Shown in pieces: positions 34,354 through 47,937 of a stretch of DNA of 64,000 bases; positions within the stretch are counted from its first letter, which is position 1, and each line of letters starts with the position of its first letter. This stretch comes from Fragum whitleyi (lineage: Eukaryota; Mollusca; Bivalvia; Cardiida; Cardiidae): positions 48,316,854 through 48,380,853 of the forward strand of contig OX411551.1 in assembly GCA_948146395.1 (NCBI GenBank), in the 5' to 3' direction. Both the position numbers and the translations under genes were made by a program. A model generated the notes under the pieces. That model made no database searches. It was given only the letters and a program-made list of their open reading frames with translations, and had not been told where the DNA came from.

Positions 34354-37300
34354 GTCCGTGGGCCAGGAGGGGTCACCGTGCACCCCCCTAAGGGCTCTCC
34401 AAGAGTGGTATGGAAATGTTCATAGGACCTCCCTGAGTGAGAATCACGATGTTAACAGATGGTAATTTGGGTCCCGACTGCCATTCCGAGTGGTTTTCTA
34501 GATGGCAGCCAAGAATAAATTCATTTTACCTTTGATTCACTATAGAGGGATTTTGTTCATTTTAAATATTTTTTGAGAGTCTAAAACATGTATATTTTGC
34601 GTTCTGGTAAAACACTTAATTACTTAAAATGATTTTAAAGTGTCCAACTTCTGAAATGGGAAATGGCAGCCAGTTCTAGATAAGATTTTTGCTATTTTTT
34701 CGATGAATGCAATGAGATATAAGTGTTCACCAAGTACTAAACCATAGATCATACTGCAAAGTGCTATGATATTGTTGATATGACCTTCCCGAGTTCAAAT
34801 CAAGTTGTTAGCAGTGGATATTTTGGGTCCTGACTGCCTTTCTCCGTGTTTTTCTGAATGGTAGCCACTAAAATTACAAATTAACCAGCAGGCTTTTTAT
34901 AGGCACCCTTTGATTTTGAATCATATATAAAGACCAAAACATGTATATTTTGCGTTCTTGAGGCGATACCTATTATTTAAAGATAATTTGGATATCCAAA
35001 CATCCTTTATGAGAGATGGCAGCCAGTTTAAGATAGAAATTTTGCTATTTACTGTTGCATTCTATGAAAGATGAAGGGTCAATATGTACTTTGCAAAAAA
35101 TTCCATCTGATTGTGCCATGAAATTGTTAATGCAACATACCCAAGGTTGAATCAAGTTGTTTATAGTCGATATTTTGGGTCCCGACAACCTTTTGGGGTG
35201 TCTACATGGCAGCCAATGCAAATACAAGTAAATAAATTGGAACAATATGTACACGAGCAACCTTTATATTTTTTTATCTTTAAGGGCCAAAAACATATTT
35301 ATTTGATGTTCTTTCTACAACCTTAAAAAAAAACCCACTAAATTCTATTTGAAGATCAAACATCCTGTATGGTTAATGGCAGCTAATCTTGAAGATGAAA
35401 TTTTCCAATTTTTGCTGCAGAGCATAAGACAAGAGGAGACCATCCTAAAAAACCCTTTATGAGAGTGCAAAGGAATATTTCACCGACCTCACTGAGTGAG
35501 AATCAAAAATCTTTTAATCGATATTTTTGTCCCGACTGTCTTTACGGGCATTTTCTAGATGGTAGCCAAGAGGATGCTTGAATTACATTAGAATCCCTAT
35601 GCAAACAATGCTTCACATTTTAATTCATTTTTAGGACCAGACACCTATATTTAGCGTTTAAACTACCGTTCTATCAATTAATGTCGAAATTTAAATCCCA
35701 AAAATACTGAATTTTAAACATGAATTTCATTCGGGTGGGGGTGTCTGACAAAGATTAATTAAATTAATTGTTCACAAGACCCTCCGCGGTAAAATCATGT
35801 ATATATATTAACATTAGGTATCTTTGGTTTCACCTTCTAATAAACGTTTTCAAACTGAGAGGGAAACATATTTGATTTTTTGAAATTTTCCTCTTTGTTA
35901 TCTAGGGATAATTTGATGTTCACGAAATTCTTCTCAAAGCGAGATGGCAGCCATATATTTATACGAATATGCCATATTTATTTAGTTCGATATAGGAATA
36001 CTTTAAAATTTGACCTAAAATGTCCGCAAAATTATATAAAAGTAAAAGAATCCGAAACAAATCCACCAATTGTACTTATTTCAATATCTTAAATTTGCTG
36101 AAGTCTGTTTTATTCATATTTCGCTTGAAGGGCTCAGCAGTGCTAATCCCTACGTAGCTGATATATTTAGAAATTCATAACGACAATTTGTTTAGGACGT
36201 TTTATCTAGCATTAATTTATTTAATTTTTAAAAAAATCTTGGCCGCCATTTGACCATATGGAAGTTTTCCTATATCGACTTTTCCAAAACATGTCTTTAT
36301 TACTGTATGGAAATGTAAATCTGGATTTATCTGTTTTAAATTAAAAACATGCGTCCTGTTTGACAAAATAAACGCCTTACTAAAACATTCTTAGAACGAA
36401 TGAACACTTTTTGTGACGCAGCATTATATATGGAAAAATGTTTAATGTATGCTCATATTCATATCATGAAGTATACTTCGAAAGTGTCACCAAAAACCAC
36501 CATTAATGACAGTGACTATATAGCATGAAGAAATAAGTGCTATGATTGTCCTATGATCAGGGACATTATGTGAAACCTTCTTACAAATCCATCAATAGTT
36601 TGATGAAATCCATGCATTGATGTAGAGGGAGTAACATTTACAAGACAATTAATAATAATGCAGCTTTTTCGTGATTTGGAATGATGTCATCCATCCAACG
36701 GAGTTGATAACCACACATAGTCACATGATGAGGAACATTCTGTGAAAGTTTCACGCAAACCCATCATTAAATGCAAGACAAATGTGTGGACAGAAAGTTT
36801 TACATCAAGCCCCCCTTTTCCGTTACTCGGCATTATATCAGCAATCATCAACAAAATGAGTTTTGTTATATTCTGTGAAAGTTTCATGAAAGTATGTCTA
36901 TAAATGAAGTAAATGTTTTGAGGTAAAAAAAAAACATTGTTTACTTGACACTAAGTCGAGTCAAAACCATTCTTTATCATTAACCCAGCGTTCCGTTCGT
37001 GGCATTTTTGAAGCACTAACTCAAAAATTAATAAATATTGATCGACCAATTTTAATCACTCCTAAATCATTCAAAATTTTCCAATCATTCAATAATTCCA
37101 TTAGTTTGGGAGGATTTGGAGGCTTCTGATTGGTCCTGAAGACAAACATATCTTCTAATAGAACAATTCGATATTATATTGCATAATTATGCTCAAGTTC
37201 GGTAAAAAAAAAAAAAGAAAAAAACATTCAAATCATTCAAAAGCCGCTTATGCTACTAACCCTTGTCAATCCACGATGTCCTTAATCGAAACAAGAAATT

Positions 37301-39005
37301 AACTAACACACCGGCTGATAGATGGAGAAAAAGATACCAATATGCATCCATCTTCGATAAAACCATTCACACTTAAAGATGTTTTAACAGAAATAAGGTG
37401 AATTCAAATTATGACCTGACTGCCATCTCATATTTCAGATTTTATTTTATCACGTATTTTCTCGGAGACAATTTATAACTACCCTAATCCGTCAGGTGAA
37501 ACGAAAGAAACAGAATATTGATATCAGGGATATATGGTGAACAACTTGATACATCCCCCTTCCACATGTGTGACATGCCTACACAACTAGTTTCAGAGAC
37601 TATTACAGTAAAGTAAGCAAAATTACATGTCTAAAGTTGGCTGCCATCTCATTTCAATATGTTTGGTTTTTAGATTAGACACTAAATTGGACAAATAATA
37701 AGAGCTGCCCTAAACTTAGGTGATTTGGTCCTGAAAATAAGATAAAAAATAGACCAATGTTAGCAAAGGGATTCTTATGTAATCTATACTTTTTCTTGGC
37801 TGCCATCTAAAACAAAACATTCGGAAAGGCAGTCGGAACACCAAAAAGCATCTATTTATACTTTTTTGCTTCTCACTGAGTAATATCGGTTAAACTTTTC
37901 CTTTGTCCTATCAGAGATGACCTTTATGATGATGATGGGCTGAAAAAAAATCAGGCCAATTTCATATTCAAAACTGGCTGCAATCTACCATTAAGCATGT
38001 TTGATCTTCAAAACGATATTAGCTATTTAAGCATGTAGCAAGAACACTAAATATTTATATTTTTTTATCATTAAAGATAATAAAAAAACATAGGTTGCTC
38101 ATAAACAAGTTGTTCCAATTTATTTACTTGCATTTACATTGGCTGCCATCTAGAAAAACATCCCAAAAAGGCAGTTGGGACTCAAAACATCTACTGTAAA
38201 CAACTGGTTCAACCTTTCGAATGTTGAAGTAACAATTTTGTGGTATTTTGTGAGAGGATTGATCGGCAAAGTACACAGTCACCCCTCATATTTCACAGAA
38301 TACAGCAAAAATAACAAAATTTCTATCGTAAACTGGCTGCCATCTCTAATAGAGGATGTTTGGATATCCAATTTAACATTACCTAATAGATATTGTGACA
38401 AGAACGTAGAAAATACACTTTTTGGTCCTTAAACATGATTTTAAATCAAGTGATATCCGTAAAGTGTATCCTGGTTAATTTGTATTTTTAGTGGCTACCA
38501 TTTAGAAAAACACGGAGAAAGGTAGTCAGGACCCAAAATATCGACTGTTAACAACTTGATTTGAACTCGGGAAGGTCATATCAACAATATCATAGCACTT
38601 TGCAGTATGATCTATGGTTTAGTACTTGGTGAACACTTATATCTCATTGCATTCATCGAAAAAATAGCAAAAATCTTATCTAGAACTGGCTGCCATTTCC
38701 CATTTCAGAAGTTGGACACTTTAAAATCTTTTTAAGTAATTAAGTGTTTTACCAGAACGCAAAATATACATGTTTTAGACTCTCAAAAAATAATTAAAAT
38801 GAACAAAATCCCTCTATAGTGGATCAAAGGTAAAATGAATTTATTCTTGGCTGCCATCTAGAAAACCACTCGGAATGGCAGTCGGGACCCAAATTACCAT
38901 CTGTTAACATCGTGATTCTCACTCAGGGAGGTCCTATGAACATTTCCATACCACTCTCGGAGAGCCCTTAGGCGGGTGCACGGTGACCCCTCCTGGCCCA
39001 CGGAC
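34354..39005. mobile_element. 4.65-kb foldback-like element with long inverted arms
   Basis: The ends are perfect inverted copies for the first 32 bases (GTCCGTGGGCCAGGAGG onward), and the outer ~540 bp of each arm (34354-34895 and 38465-39005) is nearly identical by eye. TA flanks both ends (34352-34353, 39006-39007). Inward, each arm is built of ~350-bp subrepeats that carry a 'gtcccgactgcc...tggcagcc' block. These lie at about 34472, 34827, 35180 and 35530 on the left, and in reverse at 37797, 38140, 38495 and 38850 on the right. Long arms made of subrepeats are the hallmark of Foldback elements. The centre (about 36100-37300) holds no recognisable transposase, so the copy looks non-autonomous. 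Alternative: a large composite MITE of a TA-targeting superfamily. Confidence 0.85.
36100..37300. other. Central, non-coding part of the foldback-like element
   Basis: No credible protein is seen. Two related phrases (gaggaacattctgtgaaagtttc and gttatattctgtgaaagtttc) occur near 36730 and 36866. 36960-37100 has family K-like text. Confidence 0.45.
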
Positions 39006-40330
39006 TAAGAGGAAAGATTATACAGCAAGGCTAGGAAATCTAATAAATAATTACAATGGCGTAGATTTAGAATTATTCGAAACGAAATAATTTTCCTTAT
39101 ACGTAAAAGAAAAGAGGAACACATGGCAAATTTAGCATCTAAACACGATTGCTAACATTTCGTGATTGGTGGAAAAAAATATGATGTTCTGAAACACCGC
39201 CATAATTTGACGAATTTAGTAACAATTTAACTTTTGACGAAATCGAAAAGGCAAATGTTCTAAAAACCTTTTTTGCAAGACAATCTGACGTGGATGACTT
39301 TCAGAAAGACTTGCCATTAAACAACATTCCTACTCAGCAATTCACACTAGATTAAATCATCACCACTCAGGATGATACCGTTTTGAAATATTTAGACATA
39401 GGGACAGCTTCTGGTCTGACGGAATACATAGCAGGGGCGAATGCGCGATTCCTCTATCTAAACCATTGTGTGATATTTTTAATGCTGCCCTGAATCAAAG
39501 TGTTTTGCCTTCCTCGTGGAAAGTTTCAAAAGTCTGCCTTAGAAGCGATCCAGCGATGCCCTCAAATTACAGGCCAATTTTTCTCTTAATACAATGGAAA
39601 AGGCCTTTGAAAAATAGTTTACACGCGCGTCTTTTCTTATTTGTCAGAGGTGCATTTTTTCACTCATTGTCAATCAGGATTTCTTCCAGGTGACTCGACT
39701 GTTAATCAAACTCTTTCATTATTTCATAAAATCTGTAATTTTAGCACATGAAATTACAAACAGATATAAATAAAATAGATTCTTGGGCAAAAAAAAAATG
39801 ATCGTTAAATTTAATCCACCGAAATCTGAAACCCTTTTGATCACCCGCAAAGTAAATAGACTTCTGCATCCATATTTATATATGTCAAGTACAAAAACTC
39901 CAACGGTGCAAAACCATTAACACTTAGGTATATCTATATCAGCTCATGGATCATGGAATTGTCATTTTAGAAACTCAGATGACAAAGCGTGGGAAAGAAT
40001 TAACCTTATTCGAAGTCTTAAAAATCGTCTTGATAGACACTCCCTACAAACTATTTACTTTTTATTTATTCGGCCTATAATACAATATGCAGATGTAATT
40101 TCGGACAACTGCTCAAATAATTTAAAAGATGAACTCAATAATATCCAAGCGGAAGCTGCAAGGATAGTGACTGTTGTATAAATGGATGAATGCTTTGTAT
40201 GAAACAGACTATATACTTTAACTAGCTAGTATATAAGCCACCCGCTCTTATTATTTTAGGTCATTCACATATAGTCAATAGATGTAGTTTTAGTTTGTTA
40301 TATTGTTGATGTACATACATGTTTATAATT
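39006..40330 (+). pseudogene. LINE ORF2 remnant, RT and C-terminal parts
   Basis: This continues the element cut at 34353. With one TA copy removed, the linker continues in the same frame: DR-EERLYSKARKSNK, then RNEIIFLIRKRKEEH (about 39006-39135). Later pieces in shifted frames give CDIFNAALNQSVLPSSWK and MPSNYRPI (39466-39585, early RT), QSGFLPGDSTVNQTL (about 39670-39715), then after a deletion that removes the catalytic YADD/FADD region, LIRSLKNRLDRHSLQTIYF and FIRPIIQYADVISDNC (about 40010-40110) and IQAEAARIVT (40143-40175). An AT-rich 3' tail follows to about 40330. It cannot encode an active RT. Confidence 0.85.
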
Positions 40331-43078
40331 CATTAGAATATATTCTTGTAAACACTATACTTGTGTTGGTACTTTACTTCGATATAAACAAAACATACGA
40401 CAGTGACCAGCTGTACAAAGCTTGTTTCGCTCGCTGATCTCGATAAAGAGGATGAAAATCCCTAGGAGAACGTAGGCAAAAGCATAAACTGATATTATAC
40501 TTTAAAAAGGTTAAAGGAATAACGCTCGATAATTTAAGCTCGTTAGTTCCCAACTCAATAGGAAGCACATCCACCTCAAAACCACAGACTGCCAATTTGT
40601 AAGACAGAACTTTATACGACAGATTTTGAAGACTGGAACAAAATTCCTATCGAACAACGGGTGTGGGTGTGTGTGTGGGGGGGGGGGGGGGGGGGTCATC
40701 GTCATATTTTAAAAAGTCTCTTCATCGTGACAATCCCGCTTCAAATAGGTTGTACTTTTTGGGACAAGGGAAGTTTCAAGTCATACACACTAGAATAAAG
40801 AATAACTGCAGCTCTTTGAATCACCATTTATTCTTAAAAACATTGTTGACTCCCCTCTTTGTTCTTGTAGTCGTACTGAGACAAGCGAACACGAGTTTCT
40901 TTTTTGAATGCTGTTAGTACACAAGACAACGACTATTGAGCAAATTATTAGTTTTCGGCAATAGCGACATTGATATGCCTCTTCATGGGAAAGATACGCC
41001 GTCACTTGACGAAAACTCAACTATTTGCCAAAAAGTTCAATGTTATATCAGAGATAGTAAACGATTTTTTTTAAAGTTCGTACTAGGCCTAAAATAAAAC
41101 AATGTGATACTACGATTTACTTTAGGTTGAGGCGTTTTGTGTAGTTGTGTCTAATAATTTTTTCACATGATTCAGAAAGGCATAAGAATAACAAAATATA
41201 CCCCTATACCCACTTAATGACATTACACGTACCATCTTATTTAACCCAAATTAACTATTCTCTTATTGATACGTTAAGTGAATTCATGAAAACAAACTAC
41301 CTTTTGTTCCAAACTATAAATAAAAATATGCGTACACGTATAAAGCCATCAACAAGGAAAAGAACTTTATAAGCTTATCCTTTTGCATGTTTATATTGAA
41401 ATTTGCCAATTTATTATGTACAATTGTTTTACTATGCAAATAAAATATGTTTTAGCCAAGGAACTTCAACTGTTAGTAGTTTTACAATAGTCTGACCGAG
41501 GGTGATCATTTGTTTAGTGGGCAAGATGTATGGATATTCAAATTGAAAACCAAACTTCATGTTTAAGTTAAGACTGACCAATTGATTTTGAAAGGTGAAA
41601 TTTTTAAATATTTTTAAATTTTAAACATTAATGAACTAATCAACGGTTAACTAACAGGTTTAAAGACGGGTTGACTTAAAGATCAGTCCTTCAAAGTTAC
41701 GACCAATTGGACATTTGGAATACACAAATGTATGTTCGACATAAAAATAGCCCGGACCCGTTCACACGCGTGAAAAAATCAACAGTTTCACGATCAGGTT
41801 TTAAGACGGGCTGACTGAAAGCTCTTTCTTCCCAAGTTTAGTTAAATTGGTCCGGGGTTTTAGTTGCAGAAAATGTTAAAAGATTTCAAATTTATAACCC
41901 CTCCTCCCCCCCCCCCCCCCCCCCAAAAAAAAGAGCACGGTTTGTCATGCACAAATTTAAGGGCCCATCGAAATTTCACGTAGATTTTTAAAAGGGCGCT
42001 TCATTTGCAAAGAAAAAGCAGTATGTCAAGGTATATTATATATCAAAATGAAGCTATTTATGAGCACAAATAGTTGAGCAACACAAGACTGTCATAGCTA
42101 TAGCTGTATAGCCAAAACATTGTGGAAAAGTGCCATTTTGTACAGAACAAGCAACTGCATGACGGTTGGATAAAATCGGCTCATATTTTAACAAAGTACA
42201 GTCTTAAGTTCTATCCAGGTACTTCTACAAACGTTGGTATAATACTCGGGCCCAAAACATAGTGCGCTAAAATTCAATATAGAGGTCCAAACGCTGTCGC
42301 CAGCTGTTTTGTGAAAAAATAAGTCTAACCTACACCGTTTTCGTGTATATTTCATAAGTAGCCACCATTTAACTAATGTGTTTTAAAAATGGCGAAAATC
42401 TGACCATTTACATAAGAGATATACTAGAAAGTATACCCAAAAATTTCCGTTATGTCGCCACGCAACAGTGACGTGGTGAACACCATGGCTATTGTCCCCC
42501 AGAATATACCACACACGTTTTCAAGAGCTCTAAAGCTGTAGATTATATTCTTCTTTTTGAAAATAACTCCGTTCTTGTTTATTTCTTTCAAACGTAGATT
42601 CGCCAAGTGTCAATTCCTTGTCGCCACTTTTTCCAAAACCAACAAAATTTCCGATACGCAAAATTGTGCGTGCGATAAAAGAAAATAATTTTGATGGCAA
42701 GATATCTGACCAAGACAAATACTTAGTATAAACATAGATCTTTGAGAAAAAGTCCAAAAACTTTGCTCTGCAAGTATGAAAAATAGTTTAAAGACCCGAG
42801 TTTATAGCTAGGCATCGAAAAAAATAATACTTTGAAATCTCCGTTAAGCATAACCCAAACTAAAATGCAATGATAATCAATATTATTCTTGTTCTCAAAT
42901 ATATTGAATATGGAAAAAATCAAATTTCCGTTTCGTATTTCCGATACAGAATTAAAATTGCACAAAAAACAAGTACCCCTTCAAAATACACAATGAAATG
43001 ACGTAATATCAATTGAATGCCTCTATTGGATGGCGTTTAGAACATAGGCTTGATAGTTTTATGTTGTTTTATTGACGT

Positions 43079-43120
<42 letters not shown>

Positions 43121-43730
43121 GGGGGGGGGGGGATATTAAAAAAAGATGAGGTACAAGTTTTCAAATTGTTCACAGAACTTTCGTATTTCTACTACTGATT
43201 GTGCTTTTCGCTATTTTAAATGATTGGCGTCTATATCGCAAAAATAAGATACATCTAGAATAAATGAGAATTCATTTCATCATTTGCAGCCATCTAAATG
43301 AACTAAATTACCGTTACCAACTGGTAACGGAAATTTTATGTACTTTGACTGTGAAGTCTTTATAATAAACTTCATAGAAAAGCACTTTTTTAGGTCTAGT
43401 ACTATAGATATAGACCTACATTTTGCATTGTAATACTACTAATAATAATTTTGATAAAAAATAATATTATTTTATCAAAAACAAAAAGGTAATATTCAGA
43501 GTATCTATTTAATATCACTTGCCTAAAAATTGGGTCTCAAACAGTTTACATGAACCTTGAATTAGATTTATCAAATTGTGTGGTTATTCTTTATATAAAA
43601 TGTCCTAGTTTGTTAAAGGAATCATGAAGGCTTATCTATCTGTAATGTATGCTGACCAATATCCAATATCGTGTTGTTTTGTATTCTACATAGAGAATAT
43701 TAATTGAGTGGTAATTGATTACCGACTTTA
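40331..43730. other. Non-coding stretch with homopolymers
   Basis: No gene is recognised. Homopolymers: 19 G at 40677-40695, 19 C at 41906-41924, and about 40 T then 13 G at 43080-43132. A palindrome ccgttacca/actggtaacgg lies at about 43309-43330. Short open frames are scattered and unconvincing. Confidence 0.4.
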
Positions 43731-44138
43731 TTAAACGAATCACCTTTAAACTTATATGAACGATTCGGTTGTTTGAATGGGGCTTTACACCTCTTTTCAC
43801 AATGTATCAGTTCGCGACGACCGGAGCACAAAACAATTGAGTGGTCATTGATTACCGACTTTATTAAACAAATCACCTTTAAACTTATATAAACGAATTG
43901 GTTGTTTGAATGGGGCTTTAAACCTCTTTTAACAATGTTCCAGTTCGCAAAGACCGGGGCACCAAACAATGGCTTCCTGGTATTTCTTTCACCAGTACTA
44001 ACATCACACCCTTTCCTAGCCTCCAGCTGCTTTCTCACGTACGTCTACGATTATCAACCCATTTGAGAGAGACGAATCGTCGGAAAGGATGAGTGCCGCC
44101 GTCAGGGATCGAACCCGGGACCTCTAGATTGAAAAAAA
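43731..44138 (-). mobile_element. SINE copy 2 with local duplication
   Basis: 43935-44138 is a minus-strand SINE copy (ggcttcctggtatttctttcacc, cctagcctccagctgct), with the T-arm of the tRNA head (ggttcgatccctgacgg in minus reading) at 44108-44125. Upstream, a ~123-bp segment is duplicated: ttgagtggt.attgattaccgactttattaaac occurs at about 43703 and 43838, each leading to gaatggggctttaaacctctttt-type text. Confidence 0.6.
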
Positions 44139-44410
44139 AACGAGGCTGCGCCGAGTTTTATCTGTTTTAATTAGATTAAAAGTTTAATAAATTCGGTATT
44201 AAAAGACCACAGATTTGATATTCTATTTGTATATGACTCGAATTTTTGTGATAAAACGAGAAAAAAATCGAAATTTATCGATTCAAATTATTACGCGAAA
44301 TATATTGCGCTCTTTGCGAAATGACGTCAGCAAATCAATTGTCACGTCATAACGTTGGTGTCTATTCATAGCTTACTCCTGCGGCGTAGTCCATATCATA
44401 AGTTATGCGT
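44139..44410 (+). repeat. Family G repeat, copy 3
   Basis: It shares aacgaggctgcgccgag, aataaattcggtatt, atttatcgattca and atgacgtcagcaaatc with the copies at 28165 and 14590. Confidence 0.55.
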
Positions 44411-44574
44411 TTTGATGTAAGTGTTTGTAACTTTATTTGTTCATAGTAGGCTATATTCTACTCCGCAGTGTGTTCCACATTTATCATGTTAGCACATAGT
44501 TCTTTGCCTACGAAACTTTTCTTCACATCTAGTATGACATATTCTACGTCATTATTCAACTGGCAGGGCGGGGC

Positions 44575-44900
44575 TTAGCCGTGACGTGATTTGGCGAGTT
44601 TACTCTTCAATAATTTGAGTTCTGTCAGAAGTAAGTCCCCAATTATCGTTAACGCATGCCAATATCTATCATCTAAACCAACAGGATTTACGTGCTTATA
44701 GTAAGTGAACACATTCCGTCGGTCGGTTATCAAAGCCTCATAACTTCAGCACCAACCCACTAGGATTTAAGATCTCAATTTATTCATGTCGACTTTCTAT
44801 AGAAATAAGTAATGGCAAATAAAAAAACGATTTACCTTAACCTTGAGTGCAATGACCCGTTGTTTAGACCCCGCCCTGCCAGGGCAAAAATCATGGATTA
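44575..44900. repeat. Dispersed repeat L, copy 2
   Basis: Homologous to 17930-18305 (see there). The hairpin addition of copy 1 is absent here, so the hairpin is probably an insertion in copy 1 or a loss here. Confidence 0.55.
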
Positions 44901-45372
44901 TACTAAATACAAATATACGTTTATCATCAACGATCTTGATCAATATGCTTTATCATTTCTATTAATAAGACTTCTTTAATAATCTAGTAACTTTAATTAA
45001 TTTGAAAAAAAAAAAACACGTTCAAACATGGTTTATGCCATGTTGGTGAAAAGCACCATATATGTAGATTTGCTAAGCAAATGATTAATCGAACTTGTAT
45101 GAGTCATGTCATGTGTCATGTGTAGGCCTATATGACATCACCTCTATATCTGCACATAGACCTATATTAACGAAATCCTGTCCCATTCATTTTTTAAGGG
45201 AGAGTGACAATTCATGTCAGATTAACGATAAAGGACTACACTGACACGGCACATGGCCTTCATCAGCGGGTTATGAGGGTCATTTTTTAGGAGAATCACA
45301 AAATGTACACACATACATACAAAACATTACAAATACACGTATAGTCTACTCTGGTTGTTGGATCTAGGTCAT
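44901..45372. other. Non-coding stretch
   Basis: No gene is seen. A short inverted pair (aacatggtttatgccatgtt, 45026-45045) and a tandem catgt(c/g) tract at about 45105-45122 are present. Confidence 0.35.
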
Positions 45373-46760
45373 TTTAGCTTACCTGATCACAACATGCTCA
45401 AGCTGAGCTTTTGTGATCATTGAATTTCCGTCGTATGTCGTCCGTTGTTAGACGTCATCAATTCAAGTGTTTATACTCTAGGGGGCACAAGTATTGTTCA
45501 TTCTTCATCAAACTTGAAAGAAGAGAGCCCGTAATGACAATCTTCTAGTTTACACACTAGAGGCAACATAGGGGCCTATATATCCCATTTTTTTTAAAAA
45601 AAAAAATGCCAGAATATTAGTCAGGTCACAAGAATAAACTCTATCGTGTGAAAATCGAGATGATCCAATTGATATCAAGGGAAAGGTGCTTTAATGACAA
45701 TTTTCTTGTTTACACTCCAGCACGAACCACGAAACGTAGTCAGTCACAAGGATGGTGCCTGTTGATAGTTGTAACGTCACATGCAGGGATTATTCATAAT
45801 ACTTTCTTAAATTACAATTATTACTTTTTCTGAAAAAAGGCCTTTGATATTCATTAATTGAATCAACACATTTGTGGCATAAATATCTTGAAACTTAGAC
45901 ACAATGTTTGTCTACATGAAATCCTAGTCAAATTAGAAAATAGATCAAGTAGAGTCAAAAATGAGGTCATTGGGTCAAATCTTAGAAAAAAACTGATGTA
46001 CTATCAAAGGTCAACATAATTGGCTCTATTAAATGGTTTGAAAATTGGTCAGAACGTTTGTCGTTGTACAGGATCTTCGGTCAATTTCGACATTAGGTCA
46101 TCTGGGTCAAAATGAGGTCAATGGGTCAAATCTAAGGAAAAAACTGTTACAAGTACACATGATAAGGGCAACATATTTGGCTCAAATAGCTCGGAAAATT
46201 GACCAGAGTGTTAGTCTGTGTACGTGAAATCTCAGTCAATTCCGATATTGGGTCAAGTGGGGTTAAAAACGAGGTCAATGAATCATATTTGAGAAAAGCA
46301 TTTTGTGCACTCTGGATGTCTAATCTTTTTGCACATTTGTCTTGAATTTTGGTCAGAATTTTTGTTTTCATGATATCTCGTGTATGTGGAGTGAAAAATG
46401 TGGTCAAAGTGGTCTAATCTAAGAAAAGCCTTGTGTGTACATATTCTTTAGAACTCTAGAAGTTAAAAGTAAAAGAAACATGATCGGTCGAGTTAAAAAA
46501 TGCTTCAAGTTGGGTAAAATGATTTTGACTTAAGCATATTGTCCAAAAAGGTCGGAATAATTGTCTGCATAGATTCTCTTTGAGCATCTTAAATGTCACA
46601 TTTTGACTATTGAAATAAAATCAGAATGTTTGTCTTTTTAATATCTTGTTCTCTTGTTAACATTTTGGCTAGTGATATTTTGGCTTTTGAAATGAAATCA
46701 GAATGTTTGTATTTTAATATCATGTTCTCTTGTTAAATTTTTTGCCCAGCTAGTCATGGA
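45373..46760 (+). mobile_element. Type A element, diverged copy
   Basis: The 5' hairpin agcttacctgatcacaacatgctcaagctgagct is followed by ccgtcgtatgtcgtccgttg and later by diverged cores (gggtcaaatcttagaaaaa, aaaattggtcagaa, about 45930-46430). No 3' end is identifiable. Confidence 0.6.
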
Positions 46761-47245
46761 ATTTATTTGAAATTTAAGATTGAAAGTTTTGCCTCCTCAT
46801 TGTGAGCATATTAGGACCAATATAATCCTCTGGTTGCCGTTTAGTACCGTGACACTCAATCGTGCAATAATACGATTCGTCCGTAGAGTTATCTATATGA
46901 GTATCAAAAAGCATAATTATGACACAGCCGTATATATGTGGTTTAATTATTATGTGTTCTTTCTCTCTTTAAATCTCGGACCACAAATGAGAGTCCCTGG
47001 TTCAACATGACAATCTTAGACAGACTCAGATCGATCAGTCCACCCAGCTGTAAATGGGTAGCAGTGGATGAAAACCCTTCCACAATAAAAAAAAAAAAGA
47101 TGGATTCCACTGCCTCTCGAAATTCTCAATCAAAATTGATAACATCTAGAATGAGTAATAGTCGGTTAAAAGCTATACATAGCTTATGTTAATTGTTAAC
47201 TGTACCTCGTACAAACCCCCGACTATAAATAAAGATTATTATTAT
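46761..47245 (+). repeat. Retroposon-like tail sequence
   Basis: aataaagattattattatt at 47227-47249 is typical of the 3' tail of LINE-derived insertions. The upstream coding part is too decayed to recognise. Confidence 0.35.
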
Positions 47246-47837
47246 TATTTTTTTATCGGATAAGTCTGGTATATTACCAAATTTAATAGATCTAGATTCT
47301 ATCATTGACACTAAATACATAATGTGTATGTTGCGAGTCCAATGGTTGACTTTCCTTATCAATTGTATTAGGTCTAATAAAATAGATCTACCAGGGTAAG
47401 ATCTAGTTCTAGAAAAAATGCTGAGGTTAAGCTAGCAATGGGTACGTGATCTTTAATTGGTGTTAAAGTAAAAAAGGTATAGATCTATTTCTGTAAGAAG
47501 ACAAAGGTATTTCTTTATCTCGTTATTTCTCCGTCATCATAGCACGAATCGATAACAACCAGACAACAAGCTCTGATAAAGTCAATTTATCGGGAAAACT
47601 GCCAGTTAATTGGTAAAAAAATCCTGAGGTTGAGGTTAGTGGAAAAATACACGACGACTTGGCACTGGGCCAACCTATCTGAAGGCGGAAAAACTTGTTC
47701 ATAAACCGGTTTGATCCAGTCGGTACCGGTTAAACTGGTTCACGTCTATTAAAACCCTGGGAAATATTCGACGATACACAGTCTACGGTATCCCTGCGGC
47801 AGTGCAGTCAAAAGAGGTGTGCTAAAAATAGACTCGG
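47246..47837. other. Upstream region of the TRIM-like gene
   Basis: No gene or recognised repeat. It presumably includes distal promoter sequence. Confidence 0.3.
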
Positions 47838-47937
47838 TTAGAGGAAGCATACAACACAACTTCCGGGATAAATATGTGCATCCATAAGTTGGAAAACGGA
47901 TTTTTCGCTGATTATCTTCAATATTAGAGTGATCGCC
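47838..47937 (+). promoter_or_regulatory. Candidate proximal promoter / 5' UTR of the TRIM-like gene
   Basis: acttccgg, an ETS-type site, lies at 47859-47866, and ataaata, TATA-like, directly after it at 47868-47874. The start codon at 47938 sits in a strong Kozak context (cgccATGG). The transcription start itself is not visible; this is inference from motifs. Confidence 0.35.
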
